NCBI RefSeq assembly: GCF_900186125.1
Contig: NZ_FYBQ01000004.1
Coordinates: 62,001-126,000, forward strand
From: Listeria goaensis
GTDB taxonomy: Bacteria; Bacillota; Bacilli; Lactobacillales; Listeriaceae
Length of the DNA: 64,000 nucleotides
Direction of reading: 5' to 3'
The translations under genes and the position numbers were made by a program. Below, piece by piece: positions 1 through 6,424 of this stretch (positions are counted from its first letter, which is position 1; every line of letters starts with the position of its first letter). Under the pieces are notes generated by a model. It did no database searches. It was given only the letters and a program-made list of their open reading frames with translations, and had not been told where the DNA came from.

Positions 1-566
1 TAAATGGCTTTATCGAATTTCTTTATGTTGCCAGATGCGTTCAATTTTATAATGGTTTCAGCAAGTTCTGCTTGTGCCGTTTCATCATAAGTTGGTGTAT
101 CAAATGTCACATAATTATTTTTATTAAAGTAACAAAGTAACTGAACATATCCTTTGTCTTTCATTTTCAGGGCAGAAAATTGGGTTATATTTGAATTCAT
201 AAATGCTGGTGCACTTGTGTTTTCAAAGTCGAAAAATAAAATCGGGATTTTACCAACTGATGTGAGTTTTTCTCGCAATTCACTTAAATTCGTTTTTTTT
301 AAGTAATCTCTTGTTATAAGTAACGCATCAAATTTTTGCAAATCAGCACTTGATGTCGAAGCTGAAACATTTGAATAGGCGAACCATTTGCTTATCTCAT
401 TAACTTCTCCAAAGACAGCAATTCGCACTTTTCCTTGTTCTCTATCATCTGAAGCAAACGCATTTTTTTCAGCTAACGGACTTGTCTCTCTATAATTTGC
501 GACTGTAAAAACGCTTATCAAAAGTAAACTACAAAAAACAATTAGCGCTATCTTTCGGGATTTCAT
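1..566 (-). CDS. Secreted or membrane-anchored protein of unknown function (3' end outside window)
   Basis: An open frame runs from an ATG at 566, preceded by a GAGGAG ribosome site, to the window edge without a stop, so only about 188 N-terminal residues are visible. Residues 1-23 form a basic start plus a hydrophobic stretch (MKSRKIALIVFCSLLLISVF), a signal peptide or anchor without a convincing lipobox. The rest is soluble and of mixed composition, with alternating hydrophobic strands that could be an alpha/beta fold. It lies 16 bases downstream of the 220-aa secreted protein gene, so the two are probably one transcript. I do not recognise the family. Confidence 0.7.
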   Translation of the reverse strand, partial: MKSRKIALIVFCSLLLISVFTVANYRETSPLAEKNAFASDDREQGKVRIAVFGEVNEISKWFAYSNVSASTSSADLQKFDALLITRDYLKKTNLSELREKLTSVGKIPILFFDFENTSAPAFMNSNITQFSALKMKDKGYVQLLCYFNKNNYVTFDTPTYDETAQAELAETIIKLNASGNIKKFDKAI

Positions 567-582
567 AAGCTTCACTCCTCAG

Positions 583-1245
583 TTATTGAGCATAAAAATG
601 ACCATATTTATACACATATTTGTATTTCGTTTTTGCCTTTGATACTGAATAATTAATCGTCCCCATGCCACCAACATTTAGTGAAACAGATGAAGATGAT
701 GAAGTAGAACCTCTATCATAAAAATCTCCATTTATACACCAATAAATATTATTTTTAGACAAAAACTTCACTTTAAAGGAACCCTTGAATTGCTTTGTTA
801 CACCGTACCATGAGCGCACGAGATTATAATCAACAATCTTATTAAATTGTCTAAACGACCCTTGCGACCACATTTGAACATATATATCAACTTTAGGCTT
901 CCATATCCCGCCTATATTTACACTTTTTGTTAAATGTTTATACGAAATATTAGAGCTTGCTTTTAAAAGCGGTCTTTTAACATCAGCTCCCTGTAAACGT
1001 GTCCTCACTTCAGCTATCGAAACATTATCACGTTTTGCGATTTCTGCCACCATCTGATCATAACTTACAGTATCAACTGTTGTGCCATCTTTCGTAACAA
1101 CATGCGATTTAGACAAATCTACCCCTTCTAAATTAACAACTTCCCCTTGTTTTCTATTATACGATGCTTCTGCCTGATTCGGTACCCCTTGACTGCTTAG
1201 AAAAACAATTGTTACTGCAATAAATCCAATTAAAAACTTTTTCAT
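583..1245 (-). CDS. Secreted hypothetical protein, 220 aa
   Basis: The product starts with a classical signal peptide (MKKFLIGFIAVTIVFLSSQG, then an AEA-type cleavage site near residue 27). The mature part has an N-terminal segment that looks like a propeptide or linker up to about residue 90. It is followed by a beta-rich C-terminal domain with many Tyr, Lys and Ser and a SSSSSVSLNVGG strand. The tail (KAKTKYKYVYKYGHFYAQ) is very basic and aromatic, as in proteins that bind membranes, wall polymers or other anions. The secreted partner gene follows by 16 bases. No family is recognised. A small secreted bacteriocin-like or adhesin-like protein is possible but not demonstrated. Confidence 0.75.
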   Translation of the reverse strand: MKKFLIGFIAVTIVFLSSQGVPNQAEASYNRKQGEVVNLEGVDLSKSHVVTKDGTTVDTVSYDQMVAEIAKRDNVSIAEVRTRLQGADVKRPLLKASSNISYKHLTKSVNIGGIWKPKVDIYVQMWSQGSFRQFNKIVDYNLVRSWYGVTKQFKGSFKVKFLSKNNIYWCINGDFYDRGSTSSSSSVSLNVGGMGTINYSVSKAKTKYKYVYKYGHFYAQ

Positions 1246-1582
1246 GTTAGCATGCTCCGTTCTATATTATGTAATTGAAAAGGTTTACATACAAATGGTA
1301 CCACACAAATCTAATGTATAGGTTAAAACGCTTTATTAAGTATAATTCGAATTAAATTAACCACATACTTATCAAAATCAACCAATCGTTCCCTTACTCC
1401 TGTTAAAACTTACATCTTATGTGGCAATATTCACATTTTATTCAGAGCTAGCTAAGTTTTGACACAAATCTTCCTTATTTTTATGCTTATCTTGAAAATT
1501 TATAAAACTAATTTGATACTTTACAAAAAAATACTGCTCTATTTACGCATAAATATTCAATCGACACTTTATTATTTTCCAC
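1246..1582. other. Intergenic region, left flank of the island
   Basis: About 340 AT-rich bases without a credible gene on either strand. It must hold the minus-strand promoter of the 220-aa secreted protein, but I cannot place it confidently. The region ends in the hairpin next to the attachment repeat. Confidence 0.5.
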
Positions 1583-1616
1583 AAAAAAACATCCTATCTA
1601 AGATAAGATGTTTTTA
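1583..1616. terminator. Hairpin terminator, probable original terminator of the tRNA-Arg gene
   Basis: A and T tracts flank a nine-base-pair stem (AAAAACATC / GATGTTTTT) extended by TATC/GATA across one mismatch. It directly abuts the left copy of the tRNA 3'-end repeat. It shares the 16-mer ATAAGATGTTTTTAAA (1603-1618) with the hairpin now next to the tRNA (7964-7979). Inference: this terminator followed the tRNA gene before the island inserted. Confidence 0.65.
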
Positions 1617-1632
1617 AACGCCCTCGGAGGGA
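1617..1632. repeat. Left attachment-site repeat of the island (16 bp)
   Basis: AACGCCCTCGGAGGGA is identical to 7989-8004, which covers the last 14 bases of the tRNA-Arg(CCG) gene. It is the expected target-site duplication of a tyrosine integrase that uses a tRNA 3' end. Confidence 0.85.
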
Positions 1633-1668
1633 TTAATAAGTGTTGTTGTAATGCGGTTTATAGAGCCA

Positions 1669-1690
1669 GTGCACAAATAATGACACAAAC
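1669..1690. other. Candidate integrase arm-type repeat, left end
   Basis: GTGCACAAATAATGACACAAA closely matches GTGCCACAAATAATGCCACAAA at 7854-7875 near the other island end, with the same tandem GCCACAAA-like units. Paired repeats just inside both ends fit integrase arm-binding sites. The function is inferred from position. Confidence 0.45.
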
Positions 1691-1692
1691 TA

Positions 1693-1716
1693 AAGCCCCG
1701 ACTTTTGTCAAGGCTT
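1693..1716 (-). terminator. Terminator-like hairpin after the lipase operon
   Basis: A ten-base-pair stem (AAGCCCCGAC / GTCAAGGCTT, with G-U pairs on the minus strand) closes a four-base loop. It lies 30 bases after the last gene of the operon. The following T tract is weak. Confidence 0.6.
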
Positions 1717-1745
1717 GCCAATATCCATTTTACAAAAATAGAAAT

Positions 1746-2009
1746 TCAAAAGTTTTCTAACATATCTTCTTGTTTCTCAAAGACTTCCGTTACTTTCTTG
1801 CCAAAATGTCCTTTTACTGCTTCTTGTAAGTGGCTGCTTGTCTTTGAAACAGATGTTTTCGCCATTTTCATTTCTTCTTTTCCGGTTTTTCGAACTTCCT
1901 TGTCGGCCGCTTCTCCCGTCCGGCTATTTTGCATGCCCAAGGTTCGGACTTGTATTTTCTGACTGCTTTTCTGAAATTCTTTCAGTAGGTCTTCCAATGC
2001 TTCTAGCAA
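1746..2009 (-). CDS. Small helical type VII secretion partner protein, 87 aa (Lap/DUF3130-like)
   Basis: A short, charged, almost entirely helical protein without signal peptide, cysteines or membrane segment, and without a WXG motif. The start is TTG at 2009, with GAGGTG seven bases upstream and 11 bases after the previous stop. Size, helicity and position as second of two small genes after a type VII-style toxin match the Lap/TlaA partners that bind the helical targeting domain of LXG-class effectors and help present them to the secretion machine. The family call (DUF3130-like) rests on size and context, not a profile match. Confidence 0.6.
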   Translation of the reverse strand: MLEALEDLLKEFQKSSQKIQVRTLGMQNSRTGEAADKEVRKTGKEEMKMAKTSVSKTSSHLQEAVKGHFGKKVTEVFEKQEDMLENF

Positions 2010-2020
2010 CTTGTATCACC

Positions 2021-2338
2021 TCATTTGTTTCTCTCTGCTTGCTGTAATTCTTTATGAAACTGTTCCTCTGCATATTCCGCTTTCTGTCTTACTTCCCGCT
2101 GTTTCTCCTGTAAATCTGCGCGATAATTCGTTTCCAACTGTTCGATTTCCCTTCGAGCCATTTCTAGAATATCCGTACAGTCTTCTTCGCTTTGTCGAAC
2201 CTGGTAGCAAATTGCTTCATAAGTCTGTTGTGCGATTTCTTCCCCTTTTTTCTGAAAACGATGAATAGCCACTGCTTGCTCCTCAAGTTCTTGCCTTTGT
2301 CGCCTGTATTCTGTTCGCAACTCTTCTTCGGTTTTCAT
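2021..2338 (-). CDS. Small coiled-coil type VII secretion partner protein, 105 aa (Lap/DUF3958-like)
   Basis: The whole protein is predicted coiled coil, rich in Glu, Gln and Arg (ELRTEYRRQRQELEEQAVAI; REIEQLETNYRADLQEKQRE). It lacks a signal peptide and membrane segment. A strong GGGGGAGG ribosome site lies seven bases before ATG 2338, so it may be translated well relative to the TTG-started genes around it. It lies between the lipase and the 87-aa protein. Known Lap and TlaA pairs consist of one such coiled-coil protein and one shorter helical protein that bundle with the effector's targeting helices. The role here is inferred from this arrangement. Confidence 0.6.
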   Translation of the reverse strand: MKTEEELRTEYRRQRQELEEQAVAIHRFQKKGEEIAQQTYEAICYQVRQSEEDCTDILEMARREIEQLETNYRADLQEKQREVRQKAEYAEEQFHKELQQAERNK

Positions 2339-2355
2339 CTACGGACCTCCCCCAC

Positions 2356-3594
2356 TCATCCCAATTGCTGCGCTAATTCGTGATCCTTTTGTTTGAGAGC
2401 CTCTATACTTTGTTTGATTTCATTGGCTAAATCGTCAAATTTAGTGCTCATTTTCTTCACTTTATTGATTTTTTTCTGATAATCTTCACAAGGCTCAATC
2501 ACTAGTCTTTTTTCCGTGCAACCTACGCTCTCTAATTCTGCTAAAATTTCACTTTCCGTGAGCATATCTCCCACTTGGCGCGCTTCTTGTAGCGTCTTTT
2601 TCCAGATCTTTTCGACTTTATCCATGCCCTCTTGGTACACTTTTATCACATGAGCTGTGACCGCTTTAAACTCCGCCACGGCTGTTTCTACAACGGCTAA
2701 CGCTCGACTATCATCTAAGTATATTTGTTCATTCGTCGAGATGCCTCCACCACTTGCTTGGAATTTCTTTTGTATTATTTCGAGATCATATAACTTGGCT
2801 ATGTATTCTGTCATGGCGTAGCGTTCCGCTTGTTGAACAATGGCTTCTTGGTTGTATTCATTATTGGGTATCTTTAGTTTTCCATCTTTATCAAACGTCC
2901 AGTTACTTAACTGGTGGTAGTCTATCGGATTTAAGTGCGTCCCCATTTCCATACTTACTTTGATTTCTGCACCTGTACCATCGCCTCCGAAGTTTCCAAT
3001 AACATCTGCACGATTCCGATAATTCGTTAACATCCCTGGATTCTCTTTGATCCACTTTTTGGCTTCCTCCGATAAAATATTCGATGGGTCTGGACCATTA
3101 AATCCGACATTACGCCACTCATTTTCAGCAGCGACCATGAGTGCTAAGTATTCTCCGAGCGAGTGTCCAGTTGTTGTAATCCTAGAATTAGGATAATCTT
3201 TCTTCACTTGGTCAGCGAATTCTCGTGCTGTTATTGCCTGTCCGTCAACTTCTGTATTTTTAAAAGGATTAAGTGGATTTTTATCTAATTTTTCTTCACC
3301 TTTTATGACGGTTTCTAAATCTGTGTTTCGATCTTGTGCATCAGAAAAGTTTGTCCCTGCGTAAGCAATGACCACTTCTGCCGTGTCCACTTTTCCATTT
3401 TTATCAACTGGGGCAACAGCCATGGCTTGCATACCATTTTTTGAGTTATTTTCTGTTTTTAAAATTTTATACTTGGTATCTCCAAACTTTCTGTAACTTC
3501 CTTCTTTCAACGTTGGCGCATACTCTTTGTGCTTCGGGTCTAACCAATAAGCTTTATCACTCAAATCCTTATAGCTTTTATCTGTAACAGTCAA
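2356..3594 (-). CDS. Class 3-type lipase with C-terminal helical targeting domain, TslA-like reverse-domain toxin candidate
   Basis: Residues 1 to about 250 form an alpha/beta-hydrolase. They include AYAGTN (77-82, oxyanion region), the nucleophile elbow GHSLG (143-147, Ser145), NRADVIGN (Asp197), and THLNPIDYHQL (His220 or His227). A serine-aspartate-histidine triad is therefore plausible. Residues from about 255 to 412 are long amphipathic helices of the length and character of an LXG-type secretion domain. The order is reversed from LXG toxins, where the toxin lies at the C-terminus. There is no signal peptide. The start is TTG 3594, with GGAGG seven bases before it and overlapping the upstream stop in the sequence TTGA. 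Two small helical proteins follow and a membrane-anchored protein precedes it. This matches the architecture described for staphylococcal TslA, a type VII-secreted lipase toxin. Function is inferred. An ordinary intracellular lipase is less likely given the context. Confidence 0.75.
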   Translation of the reverse strand: MTVTDKSYKDLSDKAYWLDPKHKEYAPTLKEGSYRKFGDTKYKILKTENNSKNGMQAMAVAPVDKNGKVDTAEVVIAYAGTNFSDAQDRNTDLETVIKGEEKLDKNPLNPFKNTEVDGQAITAREFADQVKKDYPNSRITTTGHSLGEYLALMVAAENEWRNVGFNGPDPSNILSEEAKKWIKENPGMLTNYRNRADVIGNFGGDGTGAEIKVSMEMGTHLNPIDYHQLSNWTFDKDGKLKIPNNEYNQEAIVQQAERYAMTEYIAKLYDLEIIQKKFQASGGGISTNEQIYLDDSRALAVVETAVAEFKAVTAHVIKVYQEGMDKVEKIWKKTLQEARQVGDMLTESEILAELESVGCTEKRLVIEPCEDYQKKINKVKKMSTKFDDLANEIKQSIEALKQKDHELAQQLG

Positions 3595-3983
3595 AGTTCT
3601 TCCTCCGATCCATTAGAGTATATAACTTTAACTTTATCCATAGTTATTCCTTCTTTTTGAACTTTTTCATTTTCTATGCCATAATCACTAATTTTTTCCT
3701 GATTTTTTGCAAAACCATAGTCAAAATAAGCAGATTCCCCTTCTTTACTAGTCATTGTCACAACTATACTATATGATCCTGTCATATTATTATAACCAAC
3801 CCGTTCTATTTTTACTTTTGCTACATTAGCAAAAGTCTTTTTCAAAGCTTTCACTGATTGCTTTTCTACTTCTAATTCTTTTTGTTCTTTTTTATTATCC
3901 ATATACATCTTCCCTCCAACAATTGCTACAACTGCAATAATGATGACAACAATCGAAATAAAAATAATCCAGCCCTTTTTCAT
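3591..3983 (-). CDS. Membrane-anchored DUF1433-like protein, candidate immunity to the adjacent lipase
   Basis: From ATG 3983 (GGAGG six bases upstream) it encodes 130 aa; an in-frame TTG at 4001 has no good ribosome site. The basic start plus hydrophobic stretch at residues 4-25 (WIIFISIVVIIIAVVAIVGG) anchors it in the membrane. The following 100 residues, with motifs such as GYNNMTGSYSIVVTMTSKEG and YFDYGF, look like an exported small alpha/beta domain and resemble DUF1433 proteins as I recall them. Its stop overlaps the TTG start of the lipase gene, so the two are translationally coupled. An outward-facing protein made together with a secreted lipase is what a self-protection factor should look like, but this is inference. 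Confidence 0.65.
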   Translation of the reverse strand: MKKGWIIFISIVVIIIAVVAIVGGKMYMDNKKEQKELEVEKQSVKALKKTFANVAKVKIERVGYNNMTGSYSIVVTMTSKEGESAYFDYGFAKNQEKISDYGIENEKVQKEGITMDKVKVIYSNGSEEEL

Positions 3984-3997
3984 TTCATCCCTCCATC

Positions 3998-4780
3998 TCA
4001 AATCTTGACTTGACTAAGTTGTACCTTTTCAATATTATTTAATATTTCTAAATCCAATTGGTCACTTTCTTTCTCCAATAATTGTAAGTCTGTTTTTCTG
4101 TAAATATTACGTTCAAGAAGTAAATCAAACCAATAGATTACCAATAAAAATTTGATTACTATTTTTTTATACAATCGTATTGCTTTTGAGACTGATTCAG
4201 CATCTAGAACTTGATACTCAACAAGATACTCCTGCGGAGAGAAGAGTTCAGTATTGTTAGTGTGGACTATTCCAGATAGTTCAGTATAGAATTCATTCAA
4301 TTGATTAATACACACCTCTATTACAGTTCCTTGAAAGTATTCTTTTGATTTAGACGTGAGTTTTCCAATCTTATATGAATCACAAATAGATTTTAATTCT
4401 TTTAGTTCTTTATTGGCAGAATAATCGCCATTTTTACAGTTATTGATATAAATATGGTGCCTCAGTGTGCTAAGCGAGAATCTAAAAAACGATTCAATAG
4501 AAGATCTCATGATTCGTTTTCCAGAATCTGTATAGTTAATATTAATTAAATCAAATGCAATTATCATATCTTTTTTACATTGGTTAACATATTTCCAAAT
4601 CTTACTTCTCTCATCAAAACTTTGAAAAGCAGGTGTTAAGTTCGCAAGAAGATAAAGCAGCTTATAATTTATCTTCAAATTATTTTTAAATTCGTCATTC
4701 TTAATTAACATGTTTCTGTTCTCACATAATTTTATATACAACTGATAATCTTTCTCCAAAGATGTTTTTAAGTTAACCAA
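3998..4780 (-). CDS. Hypothetical helical protein with HEPN-like pattern, 260 aa
   Basis: The product is predominantly alpha-helical and strongly AT-biased in codon use. Two short patterns, RSSIESFFRF (residues 92-101) and FYTELSGIVHTNN (164-176, His173), recall the paired helices of HEPN-type proteins. The canonical R-x4-6-H motif is not clearly present, so this is only a resemblance. A hydrophobic helix occurs near residues 208-222. The start is TTG 4780, with AAGGGGA about nine bases upstream and five bases between stop and start of the previous gene. It follows ParA and a 134-aa protein with no room for a separate promoter, so the three are probably one functional module. Function unknown. 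Confidence 0.6.
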   Translation of the reverse strand: MVNLKTSLEKDYQLYIKLCENRNMLIKNDEFKNNLKINYKLLYLLANLTPAFQSFDERSKIWKYVNQCKKDMIIAFDLININYTDSGKRIMRSSIESFFRFSLSTLRHHIYINNCKNGDYSANKELKELKSICDSYKIGKLTSKSKEYFQGTVIEVCINQLNEFYTELSGIVHTNNTELFSPQEYLVEYQVLDAESVSKAIRLYKKIVIKFLLVIYWFDLLLERNIYRKTDLQLLEKESDQLDLEILNNIEKVQLSQVKI

Positions 4781-4785
4781 TTCAC

Positions 4786-5184
4786 TTATTCCCCTTTAAT
4801 TTTAGGATTTATTATATTTCTCCATTCGTCAATAGGGTCGCTAGTTTTCTTTTTCAATTTGGATTGATTACTCTCCACTTCAAAGCTCTCGACAAATTTT
4901 TGAATATTTTTTATCACCTTAAAAGCTTCCTTTTTGTTTTCATCTCTTAATTTGATTAAGTCTCGTACAATCCTCGAATATACAGCCGGTCTAGCAGCAA
5001 ACAGATAATCCAGGTATTCTTTTTTAAGCACTTCCGCTGCAAAGCTTTTTAATTCTATATTTTTTTGATAATATTTTTTGGTAAGAATCACCTCGGCTAG
5101 TACACCAGGCAATAAAAAATATAAGTTTGAAATGTTTTCTTCGCCAGCATCTGTGTTAATAAATTCATATAAAAATTTATTCAT
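4786..5184 (-). CDS. Hypothetical protein downstream of the ParA-like ATPase, 132 aa
   Basis: This small protein of unknown family is mostly helical with a lysine-rich C-terminal half (residues 85-120) and no signal peptide or membrane segment. ATG 5184 is preferred over ATG 5190 because GGAG then sits nine bases away rather than three. The gene begins inside the 3' end of parA (stop at 5177-5179), so the two are translationally coupled. A small gene overlapping a ParA gene often encodes the DNA-binding or cargo partner of the ATPase, and the basic tail is compatible with that. No ParB signature is visible. Confidence 0.6.
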   Translation of the reverse strand: MNKFLYEFINTDAGEENISNLYFLLPGVLAEVILTKKYYQKNIELKSFAAEVLKKEYLDYLFAARPAVYSRIVRDLIKLRDENKKEAFKVIKNIQKFVESFEVESNQSKLKKKTSDPIDEWRNIINPKIKGE

Positions 5185-6019
5185 GCTCATCTTCTCCTAC
5201 TCTCTTCAAAAACTCTCTTCCTAAAGATTCAATATTTTCCTTACAAATATCCATATCGGACATCAGACTTGTCAATTTTCCACTTCTAATAGCCTCTCGT
5301 TCAACAATTTTCGTATAAAATTGCGGCTCGTTTGTGAATTTATTTAAAATTTTTGATCTACCAACCTTCCCCTGGGAGACCATAGTAAAGATAATACCTA
5401 AATTTATAATATCAACATCACTAGTCGCATCATCATCACGCATAACTCTTTGGAGCAAATCATAGCCTAAAGCAGAAAAAACATCTGGAGCAATTGGAAC
5501 AATAAACATGTCGCTAGCAATAATAGCTGATTGTGAATATACTGAAAATGTTGCTGGTGTATCAATAAATATAAAATCATATGAGTTACTACCCATTATA
5601 TTATCAGTTATGTATTTTTTTAATTTTTTTTCAGCTCCTCTTTTACTTGATTCAAAAGAAACAATTTCCAAATCACCTGGTATACAGTCCAATCGTCCAC
5701 CACCTGAAAAATTTTTTAAGTTCACAATCAAATCAGAAGAACTATACTCAGGAAAATTAGCTATGCTTCCCCTTAAAGGCTGTAATATATAGTTAATAGT
5801 TTGACATTCTTTTTGAAGATTTTCATATTCTTTGAACGACTTAAACTTTGGAAACAGGACTTGTGTCGCATTAAACTGAGGATCTACATCAATAATAAGA
5901 ATATTTTTATTATGATTTTTAGCTAATTCATAAGCTAGATTGATACATAACGTAGTTTTACCTACCCCACCCTTCATATTAATAAATGAAATAACTTTCG
6001 CCTTTGCATTTTCTGTCAT
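5177..6019 (-). CDS. ParA/Soj-family ATPase
   Basis: A 280-aa P-loop ATPase of the deviant Walker family. It has KGGVGKTT (residues 16-23) with the signature lysine, IIDVDPQFNAT (Asp44 and Asp46, Walker A' region), and FIFIDTPA (Walker B). It lacks an N-terminal DNA-binding domain, so it resembles the short ParA/Soj type that moves DNA or protein cargo by nucleotide-dependent surface binding. It is first in a run of six more minus-strand genes and has its own promoter region with a palindromic site at 6053-6070. Such genes stabilise plasmids and integrative elements, but ParA-like ATPases also occur in accessory modules with other jobs. No parB gene is recognisable next to it. Confidence 0.85.
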   Translation of the reverse strand: MTENAKAKVISFINMKGGVGKTTLCINLAYELAKNHNKNILIIDVDPQFNATQVLFPKFKSFKEYENLQKECQTINYILQPLRGSIANFPEYSSSDLIVNLKNFSGGGRLDCIPGDLEIVSFESSKRGAEKKLKKYITDNIMGSNSYDFIFIDTPATFSVYSQSAIIASDMFIVPIAPDVFSALGYDLLQRVMRDDDATSDVDIINLGIIFTMVSQGKVGRSKILNKFTNEPQFYTKIVEREAIRSGKLTSLMSDMDICKENIESLGREFLKRVGEDEHE

Positions 6020-6052
6020 TTTTCACTCACCCTTATGTATTTTTACTAAAAG

Positions 6053-6070
6053 TATACTATAGATAGTAGC
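6053..6070. promoter_or_regulatory. Palindromic operator-like site before parA
   Basis: TATACTATAGATAGTAGC matches 15 of 18 positions of the perfect palindrome at 6277-6294. Its core, ACTAT-AG-ATAGT, is symmetric except at the centre. It lies about 35 bases upstream of the parA start, where a promoter would be expected. Confidence 0.55.
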
Positions 6071-6080
6071 GAAAAGGTAT

Positions 6081-6245
6081 TCATTTCTGTTTACTTTTTA
6101 TCAAACCCAACAAATCAAAAAGGTCATCGGCAGTCGCTTTATTTTTTATAAAGCTTCTCGTTATTGATCTATCACGTAGATATCTAGCATGTTCTCTATT
6201 CTTATTTTGCCAACGTTTATTAGCTTCAGTTTGCTTGTTTTTCAT
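6081..6245 (-). CDS. Small basic protein of mobile elements, 54 aa
   Basis: ATG 6245 has GGGGAG six bases upstream, and the frame ends at TGA 6081-6083. The product begins MKNKQTEANKRWQNKNREHA, continues with RYLRDRSITRSFIKNKATADD and ends in an amphipathic helix. Similar short proteins of the form NKQTEANKRWQ...RSFIKNKAT occur on Gram-positive plasmids and integrative elements, to my recollection without a known function. It has its own promoter, overlapped by an 18-bp perfect palindrome, and lies 62 bases upstream of parA, which has a similar operator. A small DNA-binding regulator of both promoters is possible but unproven. Confidence 0.6.
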   Translation of the reverse strand: MKNKQTEANKRWQNKNREHARYLRDRSITRSFIKNKATADDLFDLLGLIKSKQK

Positions 6246-6276
6246 GGTTACTCCCCTTTATAATCTATACTAATTG

Positions 6277-6294
6277 TATACTATCGATAGTATA
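6277..6294. promoter_or_regulatory. Perfect 18-bp palindrome over the promoter of the 54-aa gene
   Basis: TATACTATCGATAGTATA is a perfect inverted repeat whose TATACT element can also serve as a minus-strand -10 hexamer. It lies about 32 bases upstream of the start codon at 6245. A near copy precedes parA, which suggests one repressor acting on both promoters. Confidence 0.65.
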
Positions 6295-6302
6295 AAAACA
6301 AC

Positions 6303-6331
6303 AAAAAAGAACCCCGCCCAATAGGACGAGG
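6303..6331 (-). terminator. Rho-independent terminator of the truncated gene upstream
   Basis: On the minus strand an eight-base-pair stem (CCTCGTCC / GGGCGGGG, with G-U pairs) with a TATT loop is followed by TTCTTTTTT. It closes the gene remnant at 6340-6399. Confidence 0.75.
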
Positions 6332-6339
6332 TCAGAAAA

Positions 6340-6399
6340 TCATTTAAACGTTCCGTATTTCTCAGCATTCTTGCTATTGTCTGCACTTGGATCAATGTC
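6340..6399 (-). pseudogene. C-terminal remnant of a gene cut by the IS element
   Basis: The minus-strand frame ending in DIDPSADNSKNAEKYGTFK and TGA at 6340-6342 is open up to the IS boundary and followed by a proper terminator. It therefore looks like the last codons of a real island gene whose 5' part is missing. The family is not recognisable from about 20 residues. Confidence 0.5.
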
Positions 6400-6424
6400 A
6401 ATAAAGTAGATACGAAAAAAGAAT

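Noticed and set aside
1705-2268. Plus-strand open frames across the lipase partner genes
   Set aside because: They have no ribosome sites, show Cys/Phe-rich shadow composition and lie opposite the well-supported minus-strand genes.
1746-2338. WXG100 (EsxA-like) proteins
   Set aside because: Neither small protein contains a WXG motif; sizes and order fit Lap/TlaA partners better.
3998-4780. Canonical HEPN RNase motif (R-x4-6-H) in the 260-aa protein
   Set aside because: RFSLSTLRHH comes close but does not give the usual spacing with the polar second residue, so only a HEPN-like resemblance is claimed.
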